Shown here piece after piece: positions 11,623-23,897 of a stretch of 64,000 nucleotides of DNA. Origin of the DNA: Persicaria tinctoria (taxonomy: Eukaryota > Streptophyta > Magnoliopsida > Caryophyllales > Polygonaceae); contig JBANSL010000010.1 in assembly GCA_037127255.1 (NCBI GenBank), positions 32,981,120 to 33,045,119 of the forward strand, in the 5' to 3' direction. The translations under genes and the position numbers were made by a program. Positions within the stretch are counted from its first letter, which is position 1, and each line of letters begins with the position of its first letter. The notes below the pieces were generated by a model. The model was not told the DNA's origin, did no database searches, and saw only the letters and a list, made by a program, of their open reading frames with translations.

Positions 11623-12240
11623 GTTGACAATGAAAACAAAGCAAGAGTTAGTATCCAGTGGTAACAATGGAAGTTGAGAGTGAGACGGATTTGAAAGGGT
11701 ATGAAGAGATTCTTCACACCCATTGTTTTTTATAGAGATTTGAGGGAGAGAGTAGGAGCGATGAAAACCGCTGACCTTCCAAACTTTGTACGGCGTCTTC
11801 TGAAACTTGCACCAACAGTGCACACAATCGCCCCCCCACTCTGACAGTACGGAGATTACAGAGAAACTTGGCTTGCAAGGGTGACCGTACAACCCTAGCC
11901 ACGAAGAGAGGCCACGGAGGAGGCCGTCTTCTCCAAACCCTACCTCCCCTACCACTGTAGATCTTCCCTAACACGGCATAGGACCGGATAACAGACCTCC
12001 AATCGTACACTTCCCCTCCCTGAAACTCATCTTTCTCGCTTTGCTTTTTTTCCAAGGAATTCTTCCCAGCAAGACATCGATCCACCACCCTCCACTTTTT
12101 GGATTGCTTGGGGACGAGATTATCATCATTATTTGTGGGATCAGACTGATTTTGGAAGAGGATTTGATAATAGGGAGATTTTAGAGGAGACAGGCTATCA
12201 GATCTAGGGTTTTCATCGAACACGGTAAAAAGAAAATTAT
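11623..12240 (-). other. LINE-1 5' leader
   Basis: Sequence between the ORF1 ATG and the likely 5' end. One frame is open over 12250-11714 but has no recognised motif, so I treat it as untranslated leader and internal promoter region. Confidence 0.45.
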
Positions 12241-12494
12241 AATTGGTCAAAACCCCTAAAATCTCTCTAATGTTGACACCTCAGCATAAATTCTTCTAAA
12301 TTAAGAGTTTATATAGATATAGATATAGATTAAATTTTTATAAATTTCAAATAGCACCCAAAACAATATTAAAGTATTTGTTTTTCGAATTTACAAAAAG
12401 GGTAAATAAAAAATAAAAATCAATTACTCAAAAAAAAAAAGAATTGTACAAAAAATATCTCTAATTTATTTCATTTTTAAATAAATCTACAATT

Positions 12495-12555
12495 TTTTTT
12501 ATGACGAGGAAACCATCGGCACGTGACCCAGACGACAAGAGCCACGTACCAAGTA
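12495..12555 (-). repeat. Short copy of a SINE-like repeat
   Basis: TTTTATGACGAGGAAACC, GCACGTGACCCAG and AAGAGCCACGTAC appear in the same order as in 17710-17800, next to a T-run, so this is a shorter relative of that element. Flanking 12250-12711 is otherwise AT-rich with no gene. Confidence 0.45.
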
Positions 12556-12774
12556 AACCAAGATATAAACTAGAGATATTTTTGTTAACATTTTCTTAGT
12601 GATTTTTTTTGGGTATCTTTTTTTTTTTTGTGAATTTATTCTTTAAGCCAAAGTTTTAATAAAGAAACTAGTTTCGTATTGTTTTGGTGCATATTTGAAC
12701 AAATATAAAAGTTAGTTTTTCCTTTTAAAAAATTAAATCATTGGTGGTAGGCTGGTAGCATAAGCACATAAAAT

Positions 12775-13425
12775 TTGAAATTTGAGTTATTTTTATCACT
12801 ATATAAAAGTTTGTGGTGCTTTTTGTTCACCCCACCAAAGTTAACACTCCATGCGGATAATAGCTATAATCCTAGTTTTTATTTTCATTATAAGTTGTTG
12901 GTTGGCCTCTCTCTTTGTTGCTGGCTGTTCTATGGCAGGATATCTTTTGTTCGTAGCCTTAGTTATGCTCTTCTGATGTGCTTAGACTGCCACAAAAGCA
13001 CTGTCCAAGGTATGTTCCCACACCTAATCTCTCAAAAACTTAAGCTCCCCATGAGTGATTCTAATCACTCTGTGGTGGTATGCTGCCCCAAAACTCCAAA
13101 CAAACCTTCAAAACTCAACTTTTATGGCAAACTTTACTGCACACATCCCAGAAGTACACAAGTCCTAAGATGCTTCAAGCATATGGAGCAGACTTCATCA
13201 GGTAACCAGAGCTCATCATGTAGATATAAATGTATCTGTTCTTGAAGAAATCTGGAGGAATTCAAAATTGGTGAATCATATGAAGAAACCCTCAAGAGGA
13301 AACTTTGTAAACTGAATTCTATATATCATAGTCTTGATGCTCCTTATCCTTATTCCTTAATCTGTATTACATCATATAAATGGAGATTTCAAATTTTCTA
13401 CTATAACATGTTATTATATGATTAA
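12775..13425 (+). pseudogene. ORF upstream of LINE-3 ORF2, one internal TGA
   Basis: A frame from the ATG-like start at 12775 is open to a TGA at 13243-13245, then open again in the same frame to a TAA at 13423-13425, overlapping the first codons of ORF2 (ATG 13418). The product is Cys-, Tyr- and Leu-rich and not recognised. Its position resembles the middle ORF of LINE-1, but I see no clear sequence similarity between them. Confidence 0.35.
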
Positions 13426-16400
13426 TATAGCTTATTGGAATGTTAGAGGTACCAAACAGCCACTCTTGTGGCAAGAAATCAATCACTTTAGATTCAACAA
13501 TAACATTGATATCCTTGTTCTTTCTCAAACTAAATCTGTAATAGCCCCCACGGAGCCTCAGATTCATAGCTCTGGATTTCACAAAGCTCACTGTATTAAA
13601 TCAAATGGAAGGAAAGGAGGTATCTGGCTCTTTAAAAAACGAAATCTAGACACATACTCTGATATAATTGAGGAAAATCCCAGATTTATTCTAATGAAAA
13701 TCAGTGTGGAAAATCATGATTTAATATATAATCGCCTTTGTTTATGCTCCATCTATAGAACAAGACAAAGATGAATTCTGGGATGATCTCTACCACACTA
13801 TTAGTAGATATAGCTATCCCTTCATCATAGTTGGTGACCTCAATGATATAGAAAATGATACTGAAAAGGTCGGTGGTGTTACCCCTAACATTACCAGATT
13901 TAGAAGATTACAAAATGTAAAAGAGGAACTAGACTTACACACCCTCCCTTACAGTGGCTGACCTTTTACTTGGAGGAAAAGTAGATCTCTAATTAACAAT
14001 ACTTATGAAAGACTAGATAGAATTCTAGTTCAACAACAAATTCTAAACTAGTTTCCAAATCTGTGCACCAAACACCATCCGTTTTCCAAATCTGATCATC
14101 CCCCAATCTCTCTTGTAATTGGGCATCATGATAAGAAAAAAGGTTCCCCCTTTAGATTTGAAATGGCATGGATCACAAATGAGGTTGTTAAATCTATGAT
14201 TGAGAAAGTCTGGAGTTATAAATTAAAAGGCTCACATAGTTACATCCTGGCGCAAAAACAGAAATTACTTAAACGAAGGATCAAACTATGGTGTAAAGCG
14301 AATCCAAATAATATTAACCGCCAATTATCAAATGTTGAAAATCAAATACAAACTATCCAGTTCAATCTACCTAGGGGTCCTGTCTCCGCTAAAAACGAAA
14401 CCCGATTAGCTAGACTGGAACTTAAGAAACAGAGACTACTAGAATTTAATTACAGATTTTGGAAGCAAAGAGCTAAAACAAAACATCTTCACTTTGGTGA
14501 TAGAAACACACAATATTTTCAAACCACTTCGAAGATAAAGAACTTTAAAAAACATACTAGGACCTTCACCACCAAAGATAATGACATTCTTACTGATCAA
14601 TATCAAATCCTGGAACAGATCACCAAAGAAATGTCGGAAAGATTCATTGGAAATTTACAAAATCAAGTTAACCAAAATGATGTTTGGAACATTCAACCTC
14701 AAATAAATCATATGGAAAATGAAAACCTCATATCCCCTCCTACCAATTCAGAAATCAGGCAAACTCTGTTCAGCATGGCAGAAGACAAAACTCCGGGCCC
14801 TGATGGTTACCCCCCTGAATTTTATAAACAATATTGGCATATTGTTGGCCCTTCTTGTTGCAGAGCTGTCAAATCTTTCTTCCATTCTGTCCAAATGCTA
14901 AATGAAATCAACCAAACCTTCATAGCTCTTATCCCAAAAACGGATAATCCAACCACTATAAACCATTACAGACCCATCAGTCTCTGTAATACGGTTTATA
15001 AGATAATCTCCAAAATCATAGCTAATAGACTTAAACCAATATTACCAAAATTGATCAATCCCTTCCAAGGAGCATTAGTAGAAGATCGATCTATCCAGGA
15101 TAATACTCTAATTGCGCATGAAATATTCCATACTTTCCACAAACAAAAAGGTAATAAGGGCTGGATGGCTCTAAAATTAGACATGGAAAAGGCATATGAT
15201 AAGATAAACTGGAACTACATCAAGGCGGTTCTGCAGAAATTCGGTTTCCACCCCACTTGGATTAATTGGGTAATGAAATGCATCACCTCTACCTCTTTCT
15301 CGGTGCTTGTTAACAATACTCTTGGGAAACAATTCACACCTAACAGAGGCATCAGACAAGGTGACCCTCTTGCTCCCTATATCTTTATTCTGGTCATGGA
15401 AGGGCTCGCTAGGGAACTGCATAAGGAAGCTCTTCTAGCTGATGCTCTGATTGGCATAAAACTTAATAAGAATGGTACCCCTATTCCTTTCCTAACCTTT
15501 GCTGATGATACCATCATCTTCGCAAAAGCAACTCATACTAGCCTTAATACTATCCAAAACATCTTAAATAATTTCTCAAATCTTTCTGGACTAACTATTA
15601 ATTATAACAAAAGCTCCCTTCAATGTTCAAAAAATGTAAACCCTAATTTAGTAAGAGATCTTGCAACTCATATGGGAATCCCAATAGCGAAAACAATTGA
15701 AAAATACCTAGGCATCCCTCTAGTTAATGGGCGAATAAAAAATTGTGTTTTTGATGAAGCAGTAGATAATATAAGAAAACAACTGTCAAGATGGAAAGCC
15801 TCTAGTCTAAGTCAAGTAGGAAGAGTCATTCTTATTCAATCTAACCTCAGCTCCAAAACAAATTATCTGATGCAGAATTTTCTACTCCCAAAAGGAATTC
15901 ATAACAGAATTGACCAAATAAATAGGAATTTCTTTTGGAACAAATCCCAGCTTGATAAATATTCCCCTATCATTAGTTGGGACCAGATTTGTAAAAGCAA
16001 AGCCCAGGGTGGATTGGGAATCAGAAAAGCAGAACACCTTAATACATGCCTGCAAATGAAACATCTCTGGAAATTATACAATAATGAAGACACCTCGTGG
16101 GCAAAATTGATCAAAGAAAAATATCTGCAAAATGAGGATATCAAACATTAAAAAAGCATTAATACATCTTGGCAATTTGGGCGATTGTTGTCTCTTAGGG
16201 AAAAATTTGAAAAAGGTCTTCACTGGATAGTTGGTGACGGTAAAAGTATTAGCCTTTGGGATGACCCATGGATTGTAGATAAAAATCTAAAGCCCTTTAT
16301 GGGTTCTTATGACCCGAATATGAAGGTTGAGAGTCTCATCATCAATAGCAATGAGTGGAACCATAGTCTCATTACCCAAATTTCCCCCTGGGAAATTGCT

Positions 16401-17504
16401 CAGAGTATTCTTAAAATCAGAATCCCCACACAACCTACTAAGGACAAGCTGGTTTGGAAACCCGACTCGCAAGGAATCTTCTCTGCCAGGTCAGCCAGGA
16501 AGATTCTAACTCCGACATCTAATGTGCGGACATCGTACTCGTGGTTATGGAAGCTAAACTTGCCCCCTAGAGTTCGGAATTTCCTTTGGAAGATCAAGAT
16601 ACACAGCCTTTCGACAGCACTTCGACTGAATAGGTATGTAAATAGAGTTCCTTCCCAATGCTCTCTTTGCAATCAAGTTGATGAAGATGTTACCCACCTT
16701 CTTACAAGATGCACCTCCACAAAGGAACTCATTGCACAATATGAACAACAAAAAGGTATGTTTTTCGATGGCCTTAATAATTCTGGTCTCATTCATGACA
16801 ACCTGGATGCAATTTATAATGCAAACAGTAATTTTGTGGATCTTATCTGGATCTGGCTGACGGTATGGGAAGTTAGAAATGATGTTATTTTTAGGAAAAG
16901 AAATCCCAATGGGGTAGGGTCAATCATTCAGAAGATAAATCAATACATTACAGACTGGTCCACCGACAACCCCAACACCGGAAAAGGTAAGAATAATAGG
17001 AGGAAAAGAAATGCAGCTAGATGGAGCAGACCATCTAGAGCTATCTACAAGCTTAATGTAGATGGTTCGGTTAGTCTTTCTGGCATTTGTCAGACTGGTG
17101 GAATCATCAGGAATTCTGATGGTAAGATTGTAGATGTTTTTCATCATAGGATTGCAGCGGGATCGATTAGTCAGACAGAGGCCTCGGCAATGCTAACAGG
17201 TCTTAGAAGAGCAAAGGAGCAGGGCATCAAGGAGATCATTATAGAGAGCGACAATCAAAACCTTGTGAAGTCGGTGACTATGCACCAACCCCCTAGATGG
17301 GAAGACATGAGTTATGTTGAAGATATCACCAATCTCTTGAAACAGTTTCAGCATGCAGAAGTTCGTCATATTTATCGTGAAGCCAACATGGCAGCTGATT
17401 ACATTGCTATGAATGGGTTTATCTGTAATCTAGACTGTATTCCCTATCATAGGGAGTTTTGTAAAATCATCTTTCAAGATGATCCTGGGGCTACATTACG
17501 CTGA
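13418..17504 (+). pseudogene. LINE-3 ORF2: endonuclease-RT-zf-RVT-RNase H, few lesions
   Basis: The start is the ATG at 13418 (MINIAYWNVRGTK). The endonuclease region is frameshifted near 13770 and carries stops up to about 14050, although GDLNDI and KSDHPPI are readable; its usual ETK motif reads QTK. From 14163 the frame is clean to 17504 except for one TAA at 16149-16151. The reverse transcriptase shows PGPDGYPPEF, LDMEKAYD, RQGDPLAP and FADD (15498-15509). The finger is CSLCNQVDEDVTHLLTRC. RNase H shows NVDGS, TEASAML, ESDNQN and MAADYIA. The reverse-transcriptase core looks intact; the endonuclease is the damaged part. Confidence 0.9.
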
Positions 17505-17545
17505 TGTAATGGCCCCTATATCTTGCCTACTATAAAAGAAAAAAA

Positions 17546-17701
17546 CACTCTTTGAATTAGTTTTCCTTTAAGTGATGAATATATTGTAGGACCTCTTTAA
17601 GAGGTTGTGTTACCGCTACTAATTATTGTTAGGTATAATAAATTGTAAAAACGGGACAAACAATTTACAATGAAAACCTTCAAACTACACGCGTGTACTG
17701 T
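17546..17701. other. Spacer after LINE-3
   Basis: Holds the candidate right target duplication of LINE-3 and otherwise AT-rich sequence without a gene. Confidence 0.4.
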
Positions 17702-17835
17702 GAGATGAAAACCACCACTTTTTTTTTGATGACGAGGAACCCACCTTTGGTAGCAAACTCCGAGCACGTGACCCAGCCGGTAAGAGCCACGTACTAGGCA
17801 AATCGGCTTGCGCTGACCGGCTCGACCCACTGGTG
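17702..17835 (-). mobile_element. SINE-like element, tRNA-related
   Basis: Read on the minus strand it has a TGGCTCTTACCGG stretch resembling an RNA polymerase III A box, a GTGGGTTCCTCGTC stretch resembling a B box, and a terminal A-run (the T-run near 17718 in plus). This arrangement and the ordered blocks CACGTGACCCAG and GAGCCACGTACTAGGCAA are typical of plant SINEs. The second, shorter copy at 12495 supports a dispersed repeat. Boundaries are approximate. Confidence 0.5.
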
Positions 17836-18384
17836 AAAACCACCACTTTCTGTTGCCTTGGAGAGGATTTCAAATATTATACTTTTATTATTAATAAGGA
17901 CACCTAAGACTTTACCGACACATCCAAAAGTGTTGGCTTACTGGCCATGTGACACTTACAATAATCCTAAGCAAACCTACCCCAACCTAAAAGTAAATGT
18001 CTTATGGCAATGGCCTAAGCTCATGGACCTAAGAGAAACATAAAAAAGGACTAGTTTGGAGTGTGGGAAATGGTGACTCGTCAATTAGAATAAGCATCCT
18101 TTTAGGACATGAAAATTATGTTAATCAATTTGGTTGAAAAGATATATGAATTGAGGTTAATTTTTTGTTCATTTTGTTTGGTTTATTATTTGTGTCTTCG
18201 TTTTAATTTTTTAGTTGTGTTATCTTTAATCCCGAAATGTATTTTGGCCACTTATATTGTGTTTAACTCATAAACTAACATTATAAGTAACCCTAGGAGG
18301 AAGAACTTATTATTTGCTTCTAAAATACAAGAACTGAACAATACACACACACACACACACACACACAAACCAATATGAACTGAA
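17836..18384. other. Intergenic spacer with AC microsatellite
   Basis: No gene was found. An (AC)n tract occupies 18343-18367. Confidence 0.6.
18343..18367. repeat. (AC)n microsatellite
   Basis: Twelve consecutive AC dinucleotides just outside the gypsy element. Confidence 0.95.
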
Positions 18385-18389
18385 TAAGA

Positions 18390-18661
18390 TGTAATGACCC
18401 GTAGTTGTGAGCCTTACAGATGAGCTAGAAGCTCTTGTTGTAGTGACAGAAATGCATGGGACGATGAGAAGAAGAATTAGACTGGGTGAGAGAAGAATTG
18501 ATAGAGAGATTTTAGGAGGGAAAGTATGGTTTATTTTTAGTCATACCCATCCTCAATTGTACAAAGGTCTATTTATAGACCTTAAGTCATGGCCTCAACA
18601 CATATAAACTGGCCTATACAATGCCTCAAGACTTGGCAATCAAGTGACTAAGGTCATTACA
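18390..18661 (-). repeat. Gypsy 3' LTR
   Basis: Starts TG and ends CA. It matches the right LTR except for substitutions and the solo LTR inserted there. CTATAAATAG (about 18569-18578, minus sense) within a GGTC/GACC palindrome is a likely TATA box. Confidence 0.95.
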
Positions 18662-18699
18662 TTGCTCACCCCTATAAGAGCCTTGTCTCAAGGCTTAGC

Positions 18700-19990
18700 A
18701 ATCAAGTGACCTAAGGTGAATTCTGAAATTGAGGATATTGATTGATGATGTGAGTTGCACCCTCCTAAGTTGCCTCTACCTGTGGAAGATTCTTCCATTT
18801 GATAAGCCATTCAGTTTCTAGATCCCCGTTGCTCAATGGATGCACACTGGTGTCCAAAATTTGCTCAGCCTCAGCTTCAATATGACCCTCCTCATCTGTC
18901 TTAGGTAGCTGACTGCTAATATCCTTCACTGGGCCTCTCTTGAGCTTCAATTGAGAAACATGAAATACTGGATGGATTTTGGAGGTTGAAGGCAACTCCA
19001 GCTTGTAAGCTACCGGTCCATATTTGGCCAAGACTTTGAATGGTCCTTAGTACTTAGAGCTTAGCTTGACACATTTACGAATTGCAGCAGTGGATTGTCT
19101 ATATGGTTGGAGTTTAACAAACACCCAATCTCCCACATTTAGTACTCTCTCTGAACGATGGTTATCTGCAAAGGTCTTCATCCTCGACTGGGCTTGCTGT
19201 AGGTGGTCTTTCAATTGCCTAAGAAACTGCTGCCTTGATCTCAACTAATCATCCACAGGTGAACCTGAAGCTGACAAGGTGGGTAACCCAAGCTAAGAAG
19301 GAGGATAGCCATACAATGCCTCAAACGGAGACATCTTGATTGAAGAATGAGTAGTGGTGTTGTACCACCACTCTGCCAAAAATAACTAGTGTGACCACCT
19401 CTTTGGATTACTCGAAGTCATACACCTTAAGTAAGTTTCAAGGCAACGATTGACAAGCTCTATCTGACCATCAGATTGGGGGTGATAAGTTGTGCTCATG
19501 TCCAGGCTTATGTGCAAAGACTTGAATAAATTTTGTAAAAAATGACTTACAAAAACCTTGTCCCTATCCAAGACCATGCTCTTGGGTAATCCATGGAGTT
19601 TGTATATATTTTCCATGAACACAGAGGCGATCTTAGCTGCAGTATAAGGATGGGCTAATGGGATGAAGTGAGCGTACTTGGTTAGTCTGTCAACAATCAC
19701 CAAAATAATATATTTGCCTTGTGAACGATGAAGACCCTCCACAAAATCCACGCTTTTGTGGCTCCAAGCATGATCAGGTATAGGCAATGGTTGTAGTAAA
19801 CCAGGAGAGGCAACCTATTCAGCTTTACTACGCTGACATGTATCACGTTCATTCACAAAAGTAGTAATTTCTCTCCTCATACCTTGCCAATAAAATTGGC
19901 TCTTAGCCCTGAGATAAGTAGCTCGAATTCCAGAGTGACCTCCAACAGGCTCCTCATGAATAGCTCACATGAGTTTGCTTCTAAGGTCAG
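18700..19990 (-). pseudogene. Gypsy integrase and chromodomain, broken
   Basis: Integrase inserts element cDNA into the genome. The catalytic triad is visible: D in KSVDFVEGL, D in MVLDRDKVF and E in DGQIELVNR, within 19386-19787. Further 3' are the integrase C-terminal region (DNHRSERVLNVGDWVFVKL, then [22 protein letters not shown]) and a chromodomain ([19 protein letters not shown]) near 18765-18850, which in chromodomain-carrying gypsy elements reads histone marks to direct integration. Stops interrupt the frame near 19386, 19245, 19047 and 19812, so no product is expected. Confidence 0.9.
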
Positions 19991-20212
19991 AACTGGCACC
20001 AATCCCTACCCTGCCCTTGTACCTGAGCACCCCATTAACCACTGTTTATGGCCCTGGATTATTAGATTTTGCCTGCAAAATTAACTCTTGCACATGTATA
20101 TCACCTGCATAACTCTCCACAACTTTTGAAAGCCAAGCAAGTTGTATTACAGTGAAGGTGCTACAATCACCATTTTCAAACACTCTAGACAAGGCATCAT
20201 CTCCCTTATTCT

Positions 20213-20568
20213 CTACCACTTTTTTTTATATGCAATGTCATATGACAAACCCGGTAATTTCCTCACTGTTTTGCGTTGAATCTGTGTAGACAATCTTTGA
20301 TCAAGTAGGTGCTTTAAGGGCTGATGATCAGTTTTGATTGTAAAGTGATGACCCTCAAGGTAATGCCTCCATTTATCCACAACTAAGAGAATTGCCAATA
20401 GCTCTTTCTCATACACATCCATCAATAAATTTCTACCATGTAATGCTTCACTAATGAAAGCAATTGGTCTCCCTATCTACATCAACACAACTCCTACACC
20501 AGAATCACAAGCATCTGTTTCAACCACAAAAGGAATTGAAAGATCTGGCATTGCTAACACATGAGGAG
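20213..20568 (-). pseudogene. Gypsy RNase H, N-terminal part after the copia split
   Basis: Reads VVETDACDSGVGVVLM from just inside the copia left edge, then YEKELLAILLVVDKWRHYL and FTIKTDHQPLKHLLDQR, the standard Ty3/gypsy RNase H. A stop interrupts the frame after VVLM. It is the direct continuation of the RT that resumes at 27366 on the other side of the copia insertion. Confidence 0.9.
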
Positions 20569-20893
20569 TGTTATAACAAGAACGATAATAGCGAAGAAAG
20601 ACACAGAGATTTACGTGGTTCAGCAACGGTGTGTTGCCTACGTCCACGGGCAGAGAACCATATTTCTTATTAGAGGAAGCGAAAACAGATTAGGTTACAG
20701 GGGTCGGCGTTCCATGAGTATATGAAGAGACTCATGGAACCCTAAACAGACAATGGACTGAAAGCCCAAAATAGACAGACGATAGGCCCGTTTACAATAA
20801 ACATTGCATACCGTAATGTCCACCGCCGGGGGGCTCCGCCCCCCGAACCCCCCGATGCGTCGCCGGTCAACAGTCGTTCAAGGCACATTAACA
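20569..20893 (-). repeat. Copia 3' LTR
   Basis: 325 bp, TG...CA. Relative to the other LTR it carries about 36 extra bases near 20787-20820 and roughly ten substitutions. Its GC hairpin (20828-20844) has the loop CTCCG. Confidence 0.95.
20828..20844. repeat. GC hairpin in left copia LTR
   Basis: GGGGGG-CTCCG-CCCCCC, a perfect 6-bp stem. The partner copy at 27300-27316 has the loop in the opposite orientation. Confidence 0.9.
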
Positions 20894-21010
20894 AATCTCC
20901 ACCTTGACTTGAATCCTCTCATAAACAGATGCACCTATGACAAAGTGCCCAGACGTTCTCTGCCTCAGATTGGTCCTTGAAGAAGGACCCAGACTGCCCC
21001 GTAGGGCAAC

Positions 21011-21797
21011 TCAACAGCTGGTGATATTAAGCAAGTCTAAACAATGTTGGAGCTTGCTCTCTGGAACTGGCTTAGTGAACATATCAGCGGGATTATCAGC
21101 AGTTCCCACCTTCTTCACCCTGATTCTCTTCTCATTCCTCAGAAAATGGTACCTGACATCAATGTGCTTCCTCTTCTCATGATGAACCTGATCCTTGGTT
21201 AAGCATATTGCACCCAAGCTATCGCAATACACTAAAGCCTGATCCTGATGTAGGCCTAGATCATTGACCAAGCCTTTCAGCCAGATTCCCTCCTTAGCAG
21301 CTTCTGTCAACGCCATGTACTCTGCCTATGTGGTAGACAAAGTGACTGTAGGTTGTAGAGTTGCTTTCCAACTCACCACAGAACTCCCAAGAGTGAAAAC
21401 ATAGCCAGTCATCGATCTCCTACTGTCCACATCGCCGGCATAATCAGAGTCTGAAAACCCAGCAACCAAGCACTCTGTATCATTCCCATAGCACAAACCA
21501 ACATCAGTAGTGCCTTTGAGATACCTGAAGATCCTCTTCACAACTTGCCAGTGTTCCTTCCCAGGCTGAACCATAAAACGGCTTACCACACTAACAGTAA
21601 ATGCTAGATCTGGTCGAGTGCAGACCATAGCATACATCAGACTCCCCACTGCGCTGGCATAAGGGACCTTAGACATGTACTCCTTCTCCTCCTCAGTCTG
21701 AAGTGTGTACATTCCCAGCTTGCTGTTAGACGCCATTGGAGTATCTATAGACTTAGCCGAAGACATTCCAAACCTGCTCAATATCTTCTTGATGTAC
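21011..21797 (-). pseudogene. Copia RNase H and 3' end of pol
   Basis: Reads YIKKILSRFGMSSAKSIDTPM, then VPYASAVGSLMYAMVCTRPDLA and GFSDSDYAGDVDSRRSMTGYVF, then (after a TAG at 21326-21328 within STT-AEYMAL) TEAAKEGIWLKGL and HIDVRYHFLRN, to the stop at 21011. These are the standard copia RNase H blocks, including the SDxDxAGD catalytic region. It is separated from the RT by the LTR-like insertion; removing that insertion with one copy of its duplication restores a continuous LFLFQEGYIKKIL. Confidence 0.92.
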
Positions 21798-23897
21798 TGT
21801 TGTGAGCTGAATTTGCCATGTTTTACACTTAAGTTTATATCGATTTCTTCATACATTTCATTCATTTGGGCTAAGATAGTACAGAACCTATGTAGTTTAT
21901 GTTTATTTGCCAAATTATGGAATCTACACCAGTTTCTGTTTAATTCGCAGAATTCGAGGCATTTTACAGCAATTCTAAAGAAGGTCGGAAAAGCTCGAAA
22001 ATCAGCTACAGGAGTCCAAGGTCAAGGAAGCAGCGGAACCAGTCGAATCGAGCCGAGGAACCAGACTACTCGATCTCGAGTAGACCTTACTCGATCTCGA
22101 CGAGCATGTCCGAGCACAGCCTTGTCGACCAGGAGCAACGTTGAGAACCAGACAACCCAGCTCCGGAAGTCTACTCGATCCCGACAAGCCCTAGTCGAGA
22201 TCGACGAAGCCCAGCGCCACACCTGGAGTCGACAAGGAGAGAAGCTGATCGAGAAGCTGAGGACGAGAAGCCGAGCACACCTCTACTCGATCTCAACAAA
22301 GCCTTGTCGAGATCGACAAGCCCCACAGCACCAGTCCGAGTCCATGCCGAGTAGAGCCACCCGAGGAGACCTAGTCGATGACCTATCTCTACTCGATGTC
22401 GACTAAGGCTACTCGAGGTCGACGAGCGTCGGGAGCCAAGACCGAGCCACATCGAGCAGAGCTAGCCGGGAAGTCCAGTCGACGATGAATCCTACTCGAG
22501 GTCGACGAGCCCTTGTCGAGGTCGAGTAGCCCAGTTTCCAGAAACGCGTCGACGAAGTGCTGTCCGAGTAGAATTGGGAATCCTTGGGCACGAAGGAAGT
22601 TGAGCTGGCCGAAGATCTATCCGATTCCATCATCATCTATCCACGGAGGGAAATCTATCAACATCATAAAGACTTACCTAGTTTAGAATTATCTTTTCCT
22701 AGTTGATTTATTTCCATTATGCAATTTATTTATCTTTTATCCTTTTAGATATAATTTTAGATATAAATAGGAGATTCTATCCTTGATTAGCAAGGATTAG
22801 AAGGCTATAAATAATACCCATGGGGCTCAGTTTTATTAATTCCAATTCACACACAATTCAGTTCCAGTAGAGAAGTTTAGGAGTTCTAAGGTTTTTAGGG
22901 TTTTGGCATTCTGCGAAAGTTGATTGCCAGGATTGTAAAAGGCTTAGAATTTAGTTTTAATGCAAGTTAGTTCTTTTCAATCAATGTCTGCGATTGCAAT
23001 GAGGCGTGAGTAGTCCACCCACTTCTGGGGCTGGGGTGAGCCAGACGGTGGCCATGTGAGGCGATGCGATAAAGGTTAGATCTTTTTGGTGCAATTCATC
23101 TTCTATCTCTATGAGCATGATTTTTTTGCGAGAGTTGAAGGTGATCCTTGTTTGTGTTATTGAAGCGAAAGTGATCTTAATGCAACTTGGATTAATTATG
23201 TGAAAAGGGTTAGTAACAATTAGGATTTATGCGAAAGCCTCTATTTGCCTATTTGTCAATGACGAAAGTTATTTGATGGAAAGCATGATCTTTTGTGCCT
23301 TTGTGTGTTACTTTGCATTGTTATCGTTGTGGTGTTGATACCCTGGCTTTGGAAAACTTTTTAGCATATTGAATTTATTTCTGTCGAAAATCTGAGTTGT
23401 GTTCGAAATCTGTAAATTTAAGTTTCTGCATTCTTGTCGACATAGAGTAAGCCTTGTCGATCTCGAGTAAGCTGTGGTCGATCTCGAGTAGGACTGGTCT
23501 AGGTCGAGTTGAGTTTTCTTCTGTTCTTGTCGATTTTCAGTTTATGTTTTGCTGTTTCTTGTCGATCTCGAGGAGCTGTTGGTAGAGATCGACGAGCCCT
23601 TTGCTTTGCTTTTATTTGCTGCTTTGCTCTGTGTTTTTTGTCTTCGTTTAGTTTATTACTTTTGTTATTTTCTGCTTTTATTTCTGTTTCTTTTCTGTGT
23701 TTCTGTCCTTTCTGCCATTCTGCCTGTGAGATCTGTTGCTACCTAAGAACTGCTGACGTGCTTCCTCGTGGATTCGATCCTGACTATTCTCTTACTACAA
23801 CGGGAGGAAGTCTTGTATTTATTTGCTGAGACAGGGAAGTCAATCTAAACTATATTTCATATTTATTTCATACTTGACACATCCTCCTGCAACAACA
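21798..23897 (+). mobile_element. 2.1-kb LTR-like insertion (large solo LTR) inside copia
   Basis: 2100 bp starting TGTTGTGAGC and ending GCAACAACA, flanked by the perfect duplication TGTAC (21793-21797 and 23898-23902). TG...CA ends and a 5-bp duplication indicate an LTR. No internal region or second LTR is present, so it is probably a solo LTR. A TATAAATA at 22806-22813 suggests plus orientation with a long U5. It is related to the 58676-61102 insertion by end sequence and by the shared block around 22980-23400. U3 carries many CTCGATCTCGACGAG-type motifs. The family is unassigned; an Athila/Tat-type gypsy LTR is possible. Confidence 0.85.
22040..22560. repeat. Cluster of TCGATCTCGAC-type motifs
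   Basis: Degenerate near-palindromic units such as CTCGATCTCGACGAG and GTCGAGATCGAC recur at irregular spacing of about 20-50 bp, and again near 23440-23600. The related insertion at 58676 carries CTCGATATCGACTA and GTCGATATTGAC forms. Confidence 0.8.

Larger units (their letters stand above)
4670..12240 (-). mobile_element. LINE-1: near full-length L1-type plant LINE
   Basis: A non-LTR retrotransposon on the minus strand. The poly-A tail appears as the T-run 4670-4685, preceded in the sense strand by CCGAACTCTTACCTATTC. Going 5' to 3' in the element: a leader (12240-11623), gag-like ORF1 (11622-10020), an unrecognised ORF (10030-8765) and ORF2 (8768-4716). The 5' edge is approximate. A weak duplication candidate is AATTCATCAACCCAA (4655-4669) against AATTGGTCAAAACCCC (from 12241). 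Several frameshifts and nonsense codons show that it is inactive. Confidence 0.85.
12729..17545 (+). mobile_element. LINE-3: plus-strand LINE
   Basis: A LINE with a short upstream ORF and an almost complete ORF2, ending in an A-rich tract at 17532-17545. A candidate diverged duplication is TTAGTTTTTCCTTTTAA (12712-12728) against TTAGTTTTCCTTTAA (17557-17571), which differs in two homopolymer lengths; 11 bases separate the A-tract from the right copy, so the edges are provisional. No DUF4283 ORF1 is present, so the element is 5'-truncated or has lost it. Confidence 0.7.

Noticed and set aside
18407..18607. Short ORF near a gypsy edge, also present at 29247-29480
   Set aside because: Both are inside the LTRs, so the similarity is LTR identity rather than a gene.
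22002..22636. Several Ser/Arg-rich frames on both strands
   Set aside because: They are translations of the TCGATCTCGAC motif cluster, and every frame gives a similar repetitive peptide.
23509..23829. Hydrophobic 106-aa frame resembling a secreted peptide
   Set aside because: It lies in the pyrimidine-rich U5 part of the LTR-like insertion; hydrophobicity follows from T-rich codons.
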